From Bog-473 sp963755375 (GTDB lineage: Bacteria > Actinomycetota > Acidimicrobiia > Acidimicrobiales > RAAP-2): a stretch of DNA of 64,000 nucleotides. This document shows, piece by piece, positions 18,683 to 27,612 of the stretch (within the stretch, counting starts at the first letter, position 1; every line of letters starts with the position of its first letter). A program made the translations under genes and the position numbers. The DNA lies in NCBI GenBank assembly GCA_963755375.1, contig CAVWKG010000003.1, positions 62,001 through 126,000 of the forward strand, written 5' to 3'. The notes beneath the pieces are model-generated. The model did not search any database and was not told the origin of the DNA. It saw nothing but the letters and a program-made list of their open reading frames with translations.

Positions 18683-20686
18683 TCAGGCCGCGCGTCCGGC
18701 CGCCAACAGGACACAGTGCGACATGGTCAGCGGCTCGCTAAGCGCGGTCGGCAGGGCTGCCGCCGCTCGGCACTGCGAGAGCGAGATCCCCGTTGCGGGC
18801 GGAGCCGGGAACCCACCGGGCGTCAGCTTCCAGACCCAGGCCCGCCGCACGTACGTGGGCCCGACGCCGAGCGCCTTGGTGAAGAACCCCGAGGCATACA
18901 CCGGGTCCCGGCTCGAGCCGGCGATGACCACCTGGTCCACCTGCCAGGCGCGCAGGGCGCGCCGAACCGCCGCCAGCTGGGCGGCCGTCCCCGTGGGCAG
19001 CGGCGCACCGCTGATGGTCAGGTTGGCGAGGATGCGGCGGGCCGACCCCGGGGCTCCCGACCCGACCGGGCGCCCCAGTGCATCGGGCGTCTTGAGTGCC
19101 GCCCCGGCCAGACGAAAGTGCATGCCCGCGACGGCCTGCCACAGCATGGGCTGCGAGGAGCCCGAGAAGGCGAAGGGGACCGTCAGGACCACGTCCCCCG
19201 TCGGCAGCAGGGGGGCCGTCGCCCGCAGATACGGCGGGGTGTGCACCCGGACCACCCGGAGTGGCGCGTCGAACGTCATGAACACGGGGACCACGGCGGC
19301 CACAGCCACCGCCGCAGTGGCGACCGAGGTGACCATCGTCCGGTGTGTCGTGATCCATGAGGTGGGCCGCCGGTGCGCGCCGTGCAGCACATCGAGGCCG
19401 ACGGCGATCAGGAAGGCCACGAACAACGTGAGCAACGGGGCGAACTGGTCCGGGAGGATCTGTTTGAGGAGCGGCAACATCGACAGATCGCGCCAGGGCA
19501 ACCACGGGTGCCCCAGCCACGCCGGCCCGCTCAGGAGGTAGCCACCCAGCGCCAGCCAGAAGGTCAGCGTCGCCAGGAGCAGGAGCAGCCAGGTGAGCGG
19601 ACGGCGGCGACCGACGACGACCGACCCCAGTGCGGCCAGTGCCACGCCACCGCCGACGTAGTCGGGGGGTGGCCCGTTGCGGCCCAGGTACCCGCCGAAG
19701 CGGATGTAGTCGCTGGCGAGTGCCCCGTACTGCCCCGGCGCGAGCAAACCCGAGAGCGGGACGCCCGAAATCGGTGCCAGCGCGAACAACGTGCCGTTGA
19801 CCGCCTGCGGCCCCGCCACTCCGTACCAGGCCGGATACGCGAGCAGGACCACGGTCACGCCAACGGCGAGCCCCAGGGTGGGGAGCGCGTGACCGGCGCG
19901 CGGCCGCAGCTGACGCCAGCCGACCGCCATGACCGCCAGCAGCCCGAACACGGCCAGCACCAGGCACATCACCAGGATCTCGGGCGAAATCAAGAATTGC
20001 ACCACCAGCAGCGCGGCCAAGAGAAGGCCGTCACGACGGACCGAGTGCTCCTGGCGGATCACGATCTCGTGCAGCGTGGTGAAGAGGAACGGTGGGATCA
20101 CCAGGACCGTCACCGACACGTGCCCGAAGGCGATGGAGGTGACGATGGCCGACGAGTAGCCGAACACCAGGGCCGCCGGGATGGCACCCGCCTTCCACGT
20201 GACCAGAGGGCGGATGGCGGCGAAGCAGGCCCACGCGCTGAGGCCGGGAGCCAGGGTCAGGGCGACGTTGGTGGCAGCCACTGGGCCGAAGAGCCAGGTG
20301 ACCGGGGCGGCGGCGGCGGCGACCAGTGTCCCCGACGTGTTGGACAAGAGGTTGGCCCCGTCGGGGACGTTCACGGCGCCCGAGAAGAAGAGGCTGTGCA
20401 GGTGGCTGATGGCCCAGGCGGGCCAGGCCATGAACCAGACCTCCTGCGCCGGATCACCGCACCCGCATGTGAGCACCGCGCTGGGGTGTCCCGTCCAGAC
20501 GTGCCACCACAAGACGATGGCCGGAAGCGTGAAACAGGCAAGGGCCACGACGTGGAAGCCGACGGTGCGGAGGCCGCGCCCGGCGCGTCCGGGACGGACC
20601 GCCTGGAGAGGGGGTTGCCCGGGATCGCCATTGTGACCGGAGCCGGTCGCCATGGTGTCGGGCCCTGGGGGCGTCGACACCTCCAT
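18683..20686 (-). CDS. Large polytopic membrane protein, glycosyltransferase-C-like
   Basis: About 667 aa from ATG 20686; an ATG at 20653 is equally possible because neither has a clear ribosome site. About 12 hydrophobic segments occupy residues 30-500, followed by a soluble extracytoplasmic C-terminal domain of about 160 aa. The first loop contains CGCGDPAQEVWFMAW, an acidic loop of the kind that binds the lipid phosphate in GT-C polyprenyl-linked glycosyltransferases. That assignment is a fold-level guess. The gene is divergent from the flavoprotein gene at 20766. Confidence 0.6.
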   Translation of the reverse strand: MEVSTPPGPDTMATGSGHNGDPGQPPLQAVRPGRAGRGLRTVGFHVVALACFTLPAIVLWWHVWTGHPSAVLTCGCGDPAQEVWFMAWPAWAISHLHSLFFSGAVNVPDGANLLSNTSGTLVAAAAAPVTWLFGPVAATNVALTLAPGLSAWACFAAIRPLVTWKAGAIPAALVFGYSSAIVTSIAFGHVSVTVLVIPPFLFTTLHEIVIRQEHSVRRDGLLLAALLVVQFLISPEILVMCLVLAVFGLLAVMAVGWRQLRPRAGHALPTLGLAVGVTVVLLAYPAWYGVAGPQAVNGTLFALAPISGVPLSGLLAPGQYGALASDYIRFGGYLGRNGPPPDYVGGGVALAALGSVVVGRRRPLTWLLLLLATLTFWLALGGYLLSGPAWLGHPWLPWRDLSMLPLLKQILPDQFAPLLTLFVAFLIAVGLDVLHGAHRRPTSWITTHRTMVTSVATAAVAVAAVVPVFMTFDAPLRVVRVHTPPYLRATAPLLPTGDVVLTVPFAFSGSSQPMLWQAVAGMHFRLAGAALKTPDALGRPVGSGAPGSARRILANLTISGAPLPTGTAAQLAAVRRALRAWQVDQVVIAGSSRDPVYASGFFTKALGVGPTYVRRAWVWKLTPGGFPAPPATGISLSQCRAAAALPTALSEPLTMSHCVLLAAGRAA

Positions 20687-20765
20687 CCCACTGGTCACTG
20701 GCGGTGAGCGTACTGCTGGGCCCCTCTGAAACAGGGCTGGACGGCGCGTTCGTATGATCGACGCC

Positions 20766-21917
20766 ATGCCCGACGACCGCCGTTGCCTCGTGGTCGGAGC
20801 CGGGCTGCTCGGCCTTGCTGCAGCTTGGGCGCTGACACAGCGGGGGTGGCGGGTGCGTGTGTTGGAAGTAGCCGGCGCGCCGGGCCACGAACGCTCGGGC
20901 TCGAAGGGCGACGCGCGCATCTTCCGTCTCGGCTATCCAGAGCAGCAGTACGTCGAAATGGCCGTCCTCGCGCGCTCCTACTGGCGCGACCTCGAGAGGG
21001 CGACGGGGCGCCGGCTCCTCCACGTCACCGGCCAGGTCACGCTCGGCGACGAAGCGACACTCCGTGCCATCGCCGGCGCGCTCGCGGCCGCCGGTGCACC
21101 CGTCGAGCAGGTCTCGGCCACGACAGCGCAGGGGCGCTTTCCCGGGATCGCAGCCACGGGGACCGTGCTCGTCGAGTCCCAGTCGGGTGTGCTGGCCGCC
21201 GGCGAGTGCCTGCGGGCGCTCCACGAGGCGGGTGACTTCGAGATCCACACGAGTCGCTGCGTCACGTCGCTGCGCGAGACGGCTGGCGCTGTGGCCGTCA
21301 CGACCGCAGGCGAAACCGTGCTCGAGGCAGACATCGTCGTCTGCTGCGCCGGTCCAGCCACACTCGGGCTCCTCGACCACGACACGGCGGTGACGGCCGC
21401 GCCGTCGCTCCCCCAGGTGGCCTACTTCGCGCCACAACGGGCTGGAGGCCTCACACCGCCCGTCTTCATTCAGTGGGGGGACGAGATGCTCTACGGCCTG
21501 CCGGTTCCCGGCGGCGGCCCGCACGCCGGCGCCTACAAGGTGTCGCACCACACACCGGGTCCGGCCCTCGACGCGTTCGATCCGGCCGACCCCGCCCCGT
21601 TCGCCGACCCCGACCCGGCGCTCCTGGCGCGGCTGACCGGCGTCGTGGAGCGGCTCCTCCCCTCACTCGATCCGGAGCCGGTGGCCACCGAACGCTGTGT
21701 CTACGACAACTCCGCCGACACCGACTTCGTTCTCGATCGGGTGGGCCGGATCGTCGTGGGGTGCGGCACGAGCGGGCACGCGTTCAAATTCGGCCCGCTC
21801 CTCGGCCAGCTCCTGGCCGATCTGGCCGAGGGCGTGCACCCGCCGGTCGACCTGGGTCGCTTCGGCCTGCGGCGGAAAGGAACACCACCCCCCGGGCCGG
21901 CGGCTACGGCCCGGTAG
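20766..21917 (+). CDS. FAD-dependent oxidoreductase, sarcosine oxidase-like (DAO family)
   Basis: About 383 aa from ATG 20766 (an in-frame ATG lies 12 nt upstream). The dinucleotide fold is VVGAGLLGLAAAWAL. The family marker SKGDARIFRLGYPEQQYVEMA resembles monomeric sarcosine oxidase and N-methyl-tryptophan oxidase. Near the end VYDNSADTDFVLDRVG and GCGTSGHAFKFGPLLG form the second FAD contact. It probably oxidises a secondary or N-methyl amine with O2. The covalent-FAD cysteine of sarcosine oxidase is replaced: the family K-C-M stretch reads ERCVYDN here, so the attachment is uncertain. Confidence 0.85.
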   Translation: MPDDRRCLVVGAGLLGLAAAWALTQRGWRVRVLEVAGAPGHERSGSKGDARIFRLGYPEQQYVEMAVLARSYWRDLERATGRRLLHVTGQVTLGDEATLRAIAGALAAAGAPVEQVSATTAQGRFPGIAATGTVLVESQSGVLAAGECLRALHEAGDFEIHTSRCVTSLRETAGAVAVTTAGETVLEADIVVCCAGPATLGLLDHDTAVTAAPSLPQVAYFAPQRAGGLTPPVFIQWGDEMLYGLPVPGGGPHAGAYKVSHHTPGPALDAFDPADPAPFADPDPALLARLTGVVERLLPSLDPEPVATERCVYDNSADTDFVLDRVGRIVVGCGTSGHAFKFGPLLGQLLADLAEGVHPPVDLGRFGLRRKGTPPPGPAATAR

Positions 21918-21926
21918 GTTGCGCCT

Positions 21927-22466
21927 GTGCCCCGCTTTGTCGCCCTTCTCCGGAGTGTCAACGTCGCCGGCCACGGGCGCCTCGCCATGGATGAGTTGCG
22001 TGCGTCCTTCGCTGCCCTGGGCTACACCGATGTCACCACGTACATCCAGACGGGCAACGTCCTCTTCTCGACGGGGTCCAAGGGCGAAACGGCCATCGCC
22101 GCCGCCATCGAGCAGCGCCTGGCCGAGGACTTCGGAGACTCGCCGGCCGTGCTCGTCCGGAGCATCCCCGACCTCCGGCGCGTCGGCGCGGCCAGCCCCT
22201 ACGCCAAGGCCGGCGCCGACCCGGCGCGCCACCACGTGACATTCCTCGCCACGCGACCGTCGAAGGCGGCCCTGGAGGCGCTCTCACTCCCCCCGAGCGG
22301 GCGCGACGAGCTCGTCGTCGAGGGCAAGGAGGTCTATGTGCACACGCCCGACGGCTACGCGCAGACGAAGTACACCGGGACCTTCCTGGAGCGCCGGCTG
22401 GGCGTGGTCAGCACCACCAGGAATTGGAACACGGTGACCAAGCTCTGCGAGCTGGCGAAGCGCTGA
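21927..22466 (+). CDS. DUF1697-family protein
   Basis: 179 aa, GTG start 10 bp after the flavoprotein stop. The N-terminus FVALLRSVNVAGHGRLAMDE and YIQTGNVLFST are the DUF1697 signature (a two-domain fold of unknown activity). The C-terminal TKLCELA stretch is also conserved. It probably shares a transcript with the preceding flavoprotein. No function is established for the family. Confidence 0.88.
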   Translation: MPRFVALLRSVNVAGHGRLAMDELRASFAALGYTDVTTYIQTGNVLFSTGSKGETAIAAAIEQRLAEDFGDSPAVLVRSIPDLRRVGAASPYAKAGADPARHHVTFLATRPSKAALEALSLPPSGRDELVVEGKEVYVHTPDGYAQTKYTGTFLERRLGVVSTTRNWNTVTKLCELAKR

Positions 22467-22492
22467 GCCGTCGCAGGTATCCCTACCAGCGA

Positions 22493-22654
22493 GAGACCAC
22501 GGTCTTCACCGGCAGCGCCTCGAAGGCGACTAGCGGCTTGGCGACGGGCTCCGTCCCCAACGACGGTCCCCCAGCAGGACCATCCTGACGCTCACGCGTG
22601 AGGACGTCGCCGGTGGGCTGTAACGCGCTCGTCTTCGTCTGGTTGTGTTCTCAT
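22493..22654 (-). pseudogene. Decayed second copy of the pilB/gspE 5' end
   Basis: Read on the minus strand from ATG 22654, the first codons (MRTQPDEDERV...) and the following DNA resemble the start of the ATPase gene at 24626 (MRIRRKEDSP...). Both contain an alignable CAGCCCACCGGCGACGTCCT-like segment (22605-22625 versus 24571-24594), after which the copy shifts frame and stops at 22493-22495. The upstream 100 bp, including the promoter, are also similar. It looks like a partial duplication that has lost the ATPase body. Confidence 0.55.
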
Positions 22655-22722
22655 GGTGGTGTCGGCGGGGCGAGAGGCGGCAGTTCTGGTCGTCCGTCGC
22701 GCCCGCGCTCCTCTGTCCCTCT

Positions 22723-22751
22723 TCATCGGCGGGCTGGCAGCCCCACTTGAG
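22723..22751 (-). promoter_or_regulatory. Sigma-28 (FliA/WhiG)-type promoter, relic copy
   Basis: On the minus strand CTCAAGT, a 14-bp spacer and GCCGATGA, 69 bp before the ATG of the relic. The same elements with identical spacing precede the intact ATPase gene. The match is to the TAAA-N15-GCCGATAA consensus of the FliA/SigD/WhiG sigma family. Confidence 0.55.
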
Positions 22752-22790
22752 CGCCGGGGTCCTGGCCGAGAGACCAGCAACAACGCCGTC

Positions 22791-24626
22791 TCACATCGCG
22801 TAGATGCTGCGGATCACCTCGGAGATGGTCGTCGTGTCCTGGACGACCAGGTTGAGTGCTTCCGTGCGGAGCGAGCGCATGCCCTGCTTCTCCGCCTGCC
22901 GGCGCAGCTCGTCCTGGGTGGCCCAGCCCACGATCAGGCGCTTGATCTCGGGCGTCATCTGCAGCAGCTCGTAGACACCGATGCGGTCGAGGTACCCGGT
23001 GTGCCCGCAGTAGTTGCAGCCGGCGCCGTGGCAGAACTCCGTCTTTGGCTCAGCTCCGCTCTCCTCGTAGAAGGTGAGCTCTTCCCGGCTCGGCGTGTAG
23101 GCGGTCTTGCACGACGGGCAGATTCGCCGGACGAGACGCTGCCCGACGATGGCAAGGACGGAGGAGGCGATGAGGAACGACTCGATCCCCATGTCGAGGA
23201 ATCGGTGAAGGGCCGACACCGAGTCGTTGCCGTGCAGGGAGGAGAGCACGAAGTGCCCCGTGAGAGCGGACTGCACGGCGATGCGGGCGGTCTCGACGTC
23301 GCGGATCTCGCCGACGAGGATCACGTCGGGGTCCTGGCGCAGGATCGACTTCAACCCGGTTGCGAAGGTCAAGCCGGCCTGCTCGTTGGTCTGGATCTGG
23401 TTGATCCTGGGGACGACGAACTCGACAGGGTCCTCGATGGTCATGACGTTGCGGGCACGGTCGCTGACCTCGCTCAGGGTCGCGTAGAGCGTGGTGGTCT
23501 TGCCGCTCCCGGTCGGACCGGCGCACAGGACCATGCCGAACGGCGCGCGCACGAGCTTGGAATAGGTCGCGTGGGTGTCCACCGGCATGCCGAGGTCGTT
23601 GAGGCGGAGCACCGAACGGTTCTTGTCGAGAATCCGCATCACGCACTTCTCGCCCCAGATGGTGGCGACGGTGGCGACGCGGACGTCGGTGTCCTTCCCG
23701 TCGATCGTGGTGGTGAACTGACCGTCCTGGGAGCGGCGCTTCTCGACGATGTTGATCTCCGCCATGATCTTGATTCGGCTGATCAGACCGACGCCCATGG
23801 TGCTCGGGAGTTCCAGGACGTCCTTGAGGGCACCGTCGATGCGGAAGCGGACGTAGATGACGTCCTGCGACGGCTCGATGTGCACGTCGGACGCCCTGTC
23901 ACGTACCGCCTGGGTCAAGATGTTGTCGACGACCTGCACGACCGGTGCGTTGTCGGCCACAACCGTCGGGGTCTGCGGTTCGGCGGCGGGACGCTTTCGA
24001 GTGACCTCCACTGCTTCGAAGGCCTGCACGAGCTTGTCCACGCTGTCGATGGCCTGGTAGCTACGGTCGATAGCCCAACGGATGTCCGACATGGGTGCCA
24101 GTGACAGCCGGACCGAGTGCCCACTGGCGCCGGCCAGCAGGAAGCGAAGGTCATCGCTCGGCTGGGCCACCGCCACGTGCAGCCCGTCGCCGTCGAGGTG
24201 TACCGGGATGGCGAGATGCTCGCGGGCGATCTCCGCGGGCACGAGGGCCAGTGCCACCGGATCGGGCGTGTCGCGCCGGAGGTCGGTCACCGGCATTCCG
24301 AAGAAGTCCGCCAGCGCCTCGACGAGGCCCCGCTCGTCCAGCGCGCCGATGTCGACGAGCATTTCGCCGAGTCGCTTGCCCGAGCCGGCCTGGGCCTGGA
24401 GTGCGGCAGCAACCTGGGTCTCGGTCACGAGTCCGCGTGACACGAGCACCTGCCCCAAGAGTCCCCGGGGGGGCGCCGTCTTGGGCGGTTGCGCCGCCAA
24501 GGCCTCCAGCACATTGTCGACGGGCTCGGTCTCGGAGAACGACTCCAGGTCCGCCCCCTCCTCACGCTCAAGCGTGAGGACGCCGGTGGGCTCGGATGGG
24601 CTGTCTTCCTTGCGTCGTATTCTCAT
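22791..24626 (-). CDS. pilB: GspE/PilB/MshE-type secretion or pilus assembly ATPase
   Basis: 611 aa. An N-terminal T2SSE_N/MshEN domain (about 52-175, with LGQVLVSRGLVTETQVAAAL and RLGEML) precedes the ATPase core. Walker A is GPTGSGKTTT (370-379), Walker B ILVGEIRD (436-443), and the zinc site uses Cys503, 506, 537 and 540 (CPSC, CNYC). It powers type IV pilus extension or type II-like secretion. MshEN domains can bind c-di-GMP; whether this one does is untested. No other pilus gene lies nearby. A sigma-28-type promoter sits 64 bp upstream, suggesting motility- or development-type control. Confidence 0.92.
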   Translation of the reverse strand: MRIRRKEDSPSEPTGVLTLEREEGADLESFSETEPVDNVLEALAAQPPKTAPPRGLLGQVLVSRGLVTETQVAAALQAQAGSGKRLGEMLVDIGALDERGLVEALADFFGMPVTDLRRDTPDPVALALVPAEIAREHLAIPVHLDGDGLHVAVAQPSDDLRFLLAGASGHSVRLSLAPMSDIRWAIDRSYQAIDSVDKLVQAFEAVEVTRKRPAAEPQTPTVVADNAPVVQVVDNILTQAVRDRASDVHIEPSQDVIYVRFRIDGALKDVLELPSTMGVGLISRIKIMAEINIVEKRRSQDGQFTTTIDGKDTDVRVATVATIWGEKCVMRILDKNRSVLRLNDLGMPVDTHATYSKLVRAPFGMVLCAGPTGSGKTTTLYATLSEVSDRARNVMTIEDPVEFVVPRINQIQTNEQAGLTFATGLKSILRQDPDVILVGEIRDVETARIAVQSALTGHFVLSSLHGNDSVSALHRFLDMGIESFLIASSVLAIVGQRLVRRICPSCKTAYTPSREELTFYEESGAEPKTEFCHGAGCNYCGHTGYLDRIGVYELLQMTPEIKRLIVGWATQDELRRQAEKQGMRSLRTEALNLVVQDTTTISEVIRSIYAM

Positions 24627-24689
24627 GTGGTCTCGCTGGGGTCGAGGCAGCTCTGTCGCCGGTTCCGCCCGCTCTCCTTTGCTCCCTTC

Positions 24690-24718
24690 TCATCGGCCCG
24701 ATGACCCCCCCACTTGAG
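24690..24718 (-). promoter_or_regulatory. Sigma-28 (FliA/WhiG)-type promoter of the pilus ATPase
   Basis: Minus strand CTCAAGT, 14-bp spacer, GCCGATGA. Two independent copies of this arrangement (here and at 22723-22751) keep both hexamers and the spacing while the spacer differs, which supports function. The ATPase start is 64 bp downstream. Confidence 0.6.
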
Positions 24719-24805
24719 CGGCGGGGCGAGCCGGAACGAGGGCGCTTCTGGAGGGATCCTGCCGGTCGGCGCACTTCACAATCGAAGAACTGCCCTCGAA
24801 TGGCC

Positions 24806-25775
24806 TTAGAAGTAGATGATCTCCTTGGCCCGCTCGGTGACCTCGTCGAGGTCGCCCGTCCAGGCCCCGGTCGAGAGGTACTTCCAGCCCCCGTCGGCCG
24901 ACACCACCACGATGGACGCCGGCTCCCCCTCGGGCAGCGACGCCGCACACTTGACGGCACCGGCCAGGGCGGCGCCCGTCGAGATTCCGGCAAAGATCCC
25001 CACCTCGGTCAGGCGCCGCGTCCACTCGATCGACTCACGCGGCCGCACCACCGTCTTGCGGTCCAGCAGCTCGGCGCCACCGAGGTTCTCGAAGATCGGC
25101 GGGATGTAGCCGTCGTCGAGATTCCGCAGCCCGTCGACCGTCTCGCCGGCAGGCGGCTCGACCGCCCAGATCTGCACGGCCTCTCCGAGCTTCTCGCGCA
25201 GGAAGCGCCCGACGCCAAGCAGGGTCCCCGACGTCCCGAGCCCGGCCACGAAGTGCGTCACGCCGGGGCAGTCCCGCAGGATCTCCGGACCCGTCCCCTC
25301 GTAGTGCGCCTTGGGGTTGGCGGGGTTGCCGTACTGGTAGAGAAAGACCCATTCGGGGTGCTCCTGGGCCAGGGCGCGGGCCATGCGCACCGCGCCGTTG
25401 GAGCCCTCGCCGCCCGGTGACTCCATGATCTCCGCCCCCCACAGCTCCAGGAGCTGGCGGCGCTCGATCGAGACGTTGGTCGGCATGACCACCTTGAGCG
25501 TGTAGCCCTTCACCTTGCACACCATGGCGAGACCGATGCCCGTGTTGCCCGATGTCGGCTCCATCAGGACCTGGTCCGGCTTGCCCGGCACCAACACGCC
25601 GGCGCGCTCGGCGTCCTCGACGAGCGAGAGCGCCACCCGGTCCTTGACCGACCCGCCGGGGTTCTGCCCTTCGAGCTTCATGAAGATCCTCGCAGCCGGG
25701 TTTGGGCTGAGCGCGCTCGATGTCGACCAGCGGGGTGTTGCCGATCAGGTCGAGGACCGAGGCGTACAAGGTCAT
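24806..25775 (-). pseudogene. cysM: CysM-type cysteine synthase (O-phosphoserine/CysO dependent), frameshifted
   Basis: About 323 aa if the frame is repaired, equal to mycobacterial CysM. The start MTLYASVLDLIGNTPLVD at 25775 has GGAG 8 nt upstream. The frame then changes at about 25692-25706 and continues from RIFMKLEGQNPGGSVKDR, whose Lys binds PLP. PTSGNTGIGLAM, GLGTSGTLLGVGRFL and the C-terminal WKYLSTGAW are CysM features. It uses CysO thiocarboxylate as sulfur donor to make CysO-cysteine. The break near a conserved N-terminus in a complete operon looks more like a sequence error than decay. Confidence 0.85.
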
Positions 25776-25795
25776 GCTGGCGAGCTCCGGTGGCC

Positions 25796-26071
25796 TCAGC
25801 CCCCGGCCACGGCCGGCAGGATCGAGACCTCGGCGCCGTCGGCCACCGGCGTGTCCAGGCCGTGCAGGTACCGGACGTCATCGTCGTCGACGTAGATGTT
25901 CACGAACTTGTGCAGGGCGCCCTCGTCGGTGAGGACCTGGCCCGCCATGCCTGGGTATTCGGCGACCAGCTTGGAGAGGACCTCGCCGATGGTGGCCCCG
26001 TCCACGTTGACGACGGAGGACCCGCCGGCTTGGCTGCGCAGGACGGTCGGTAGGCGGACTTCGACGGCCAC
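25796..26071 (-). CDS. cysO: CysO sulfur-carrier protein (MoaD/ThiS fold)
   Basis: 91 aa ubiquitin-like protein ending in the diagnostic Gly-Gly (PAVAGG). EVRLPTVLRSQAGG, YPGMAGQVLTDEGALHKFVNIYVDDDDVRYL and DGAEVSILP fit the MoaD/ThiS fold. The C-terminal Gly is adenylated and thiocarboxylated, then used by CysM; Mec releases cysteine from the adduct. It is 20 bp upstream of cysM and 85 bp downstream of mec. Confidence 0.93.
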   Translation of the reverse strand: MAVEVRLPTVLRSQAGGSSVVNVDGATIGEVLSKLVAEYPGMAGQVLTDEGALHKFVNIYVDDDDVRYLHGLDTPVADGAEVSILPAVAGG

Positions 26072-26131
26072 GGGGCCTCCTCGCTGAGTGTCGGATGATG
26101 CTGCCGGCCGTCCTGGTGGGCTGACCGGCTG

Positions 26132-26163
26132 ATTGTTGACTGATTCGGTAACGATTCTACAAT
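26132..26163. promoter_or_regulatory. 32-bp imperfect palindrome at the mec stop codon
   Basis: ATTGT-N-GA at one end mirrors TC-N-ACAAT at the other, with further matching positions inside. It is AT-rich in GC-rich surroundings and contains the mec stop codon. On the plus strand it also reads TTGACT-N16-TACAAT, an excellent sigma-70 promoter that would run antisense to mec. It may be an operator for cysO-cysM, an antisense promoter, or chance. Confidence 0.4.
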
Positions 26164-26615
26164 GAGCCAGGCCAGGCGCCTCCCCCGGGGCCGTCCAGCC
26201 CGAGGATCTCGAGACCGGGGACCTCGACCGGCTCCTCCGAGATCGTGCCCTGGCGGATCAGGTAGCTGCGCACGACGGGCTGCGTGTCACGCAGCGATAC
26301 GAGGACGTAGTGCCAGCCGGGATCGGTCGCCTGGGCCACGTCGGTGGGTGAGGGGTAGGCATCGGTGTGGGTGTGCGAGTGGAACACGCCCATGATGTCG
26401 GCGCCGAGATCCTGGGCCGCCCGGTCCACCCGCAGCATCTCCTTCGGGTCGATTTCGTAGACCATGGCCGACGCCGCCGCGTTGGCGGTCACGAAGAGGT
26501 GGGACGCCTCCTCGCCCCCGTAGGACCCGACCAGGAGGCCACACGCCTCGTCGGGCAGGCCGGAGAGGCAGTGGGCGACCATCTCCATGTAGATGGCGCG
26601 GGACAGGCGAAGCAC
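26157..26615 (-). CDS. mec: Mec, JAMM/M67 metalloprotease acting on CysO-cysteine
   Basis: 152 aa, GTG start. The JAMM zinc motif is HSHTHTDAYPSPTD with the upstream catalytic Glu region (PDEACGLLVG). In mycobacteria Mec cuts the last peptide bond of the CysO-cysteine adduct, freeing cysteine and CysO. The order mec-cysO-cysM is the same as in Mycobacterium tuberculosis. The start lies 26 bp from smpB on the opposite strand, so the promoters must overlap. Confidence 0.93.
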   Translation of the reverse strand: MLRLSRAIYMEMVAHCLSGLPDEACGLLVGSYGGEEASHLFVTANAAASAMVYEIDPKEMLRVDRAAQDLGADIMGVFHSHTHTDAYPSPTDVAQATDPGWHYVLVSLRDTQPVVRSYLIRQGTISEEPVEVPGLEILGLDGPGGGAWPGSL

Positions 26616-26641
26616 CCATGAAGGGTACCCTCGTACCCCTC

Positions 26642-27166
26642 ATGGCCAGGGCGAAGAAGCAGATCGCCAAGCGGGCGGCCGCCCGCGAGGACCGGAGTGG
26701 CGACCGCACGGTCGCCACGAACCGGCGCGCCCGTCGTGAGTACGAATTCCTCGAGACGTTCGAGGCGGGCATCGTCCTGCAGGGCTCCGAGGTCAAGTCG
26801 CTGCGGGAGGGCAAGGCGCAGCTCAGCGAGGCCTACGCCCGGGTGGACGACGGCGAGCTCTGGCTCTTCCAACTGCACATTCCGCCCTGGCAGTACGCCA
26901 CCGGTGTGGGCGCCCACGACCCGGACCGCAAGCGCAAGCTTCTCGTACACCGGTCCCAGATCGACGAGCTGATGGGCAAGACGCAGCAACAGTCGTTGAC
27001 CCTGATCCCCGCCTCCCTCTACTTCAAAGACGGCAAGGCGAAGGTGCAGCTGGCCCTGGCCAAGGGGCGTCGGCTCTACGACAAGCGCAATGTGATCATG
27101 GCCCGGGACGCCGAGCGGGAGGCCGCCCGGGCGGCCAAGGAGATAGGCCGCTGGAGCGACGGGTAG
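26642..27166 (+). CDS. smpB: SsrA-binding protein SmpB
   Basis: 174 aa from ATG 26642; an in-frame ATG at 26618 is possible, and neither has a good ribosome site. Signatures: NRRARREYEFLETFEAGIVL, LQGSEVKSLREGKAQLSEAY, HIPPWQYA, and the C-terminal basic tail (GRRLYDKRNVIMARDAERE) that reads the decoding centre. SmpB delivers tmRNA to stalled ribosomes. It sits directly upstream of the tmRNA gene, a common pairing. Confidence 0.96.
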   Translation: MARAKKQIAKRAAAREDRSGDRTVATNRRARREYEFLETFEAGIVLQGSEVKSLREGKAQLSEAYARVDDGELWLFQLHIPPWQYATGVGAHDPDRKRKLLVHRSQIDELMGKTQQQSLTLIPASLYFKDGKAKVQLALAKGRRLYDKRNVIMARDAEREAARAAKEIGRWSDG

Positions 27167-27263
27167 GACGGGAGGGTGCTTCCGGAGCGGGGCCGTCGGG
27201 TCGGGGCCGCCGAGGCCTTACAATGTCGAAACCGGTCGCTGTGATCGGCGATGTCCCACGCAC

Positions 27264-27609
27264 GGGGGTGATTGGTTTCGACTTCGGTCGTCAAGGTAGG
27301 AGAAGCGAGCCGTGGTCTCCGGAGCCACGTTAAAGAGCCGGAAACAAAAACAAACGCCGAGCCTCAGCTCGCGATCGCTGCTTAAGTAGCGACGTCCAGC
27401 CGGTCCCCGCCCTACGGATCGGATCTTGGGCGTCATTCAGTAGGGCTTACTCAGTGACTCACACCAACTGATCACTGAGGAAACTTCGTTGGTTACGGGG
27501 CGGCACTGCCGCCGGCAGAAGTGCCGCCCCCGACAATCTGATGCCGGCTGCGCTCGGAGAAGGCCTATTGCGGCTCCGGAGGACGCGGGTTCGAATCCCG
27601 CCACCTCCA
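27264..27609 (+). ncRNA. ssrA: tmRNA (ssrA)
   Basis: The 5' end GGGGGTGATTGGTTTCGAC pairs with CACCTCC at the 3' end (27602-27608), closing the tRNA-like acceptor; the T-arm reads GGTTCGAATCC. The CCA tail is not encoded (A is followed by CGA). The tag frame is read from about 27341 and ends at TAA 27383-27385; its last residues are NAEPQLAIAA, matching the hydrophobic small-residue ends of proteolysis tags. Pseudoknot-like GC helices follow. It rescues stalled ribosomes with SmpB, encoded just upstream. Confidence 0.95.
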
Positions 27610-27612
27610 CGA

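Noticed and set aside
27541..27612. Separate tRNA gene suggested by a T-loop and acceptor-like end
   Set aside because: It is the tRNA-like 3' half of tmRNA; its 5' half lies at 27264 and the tag frame is between them.
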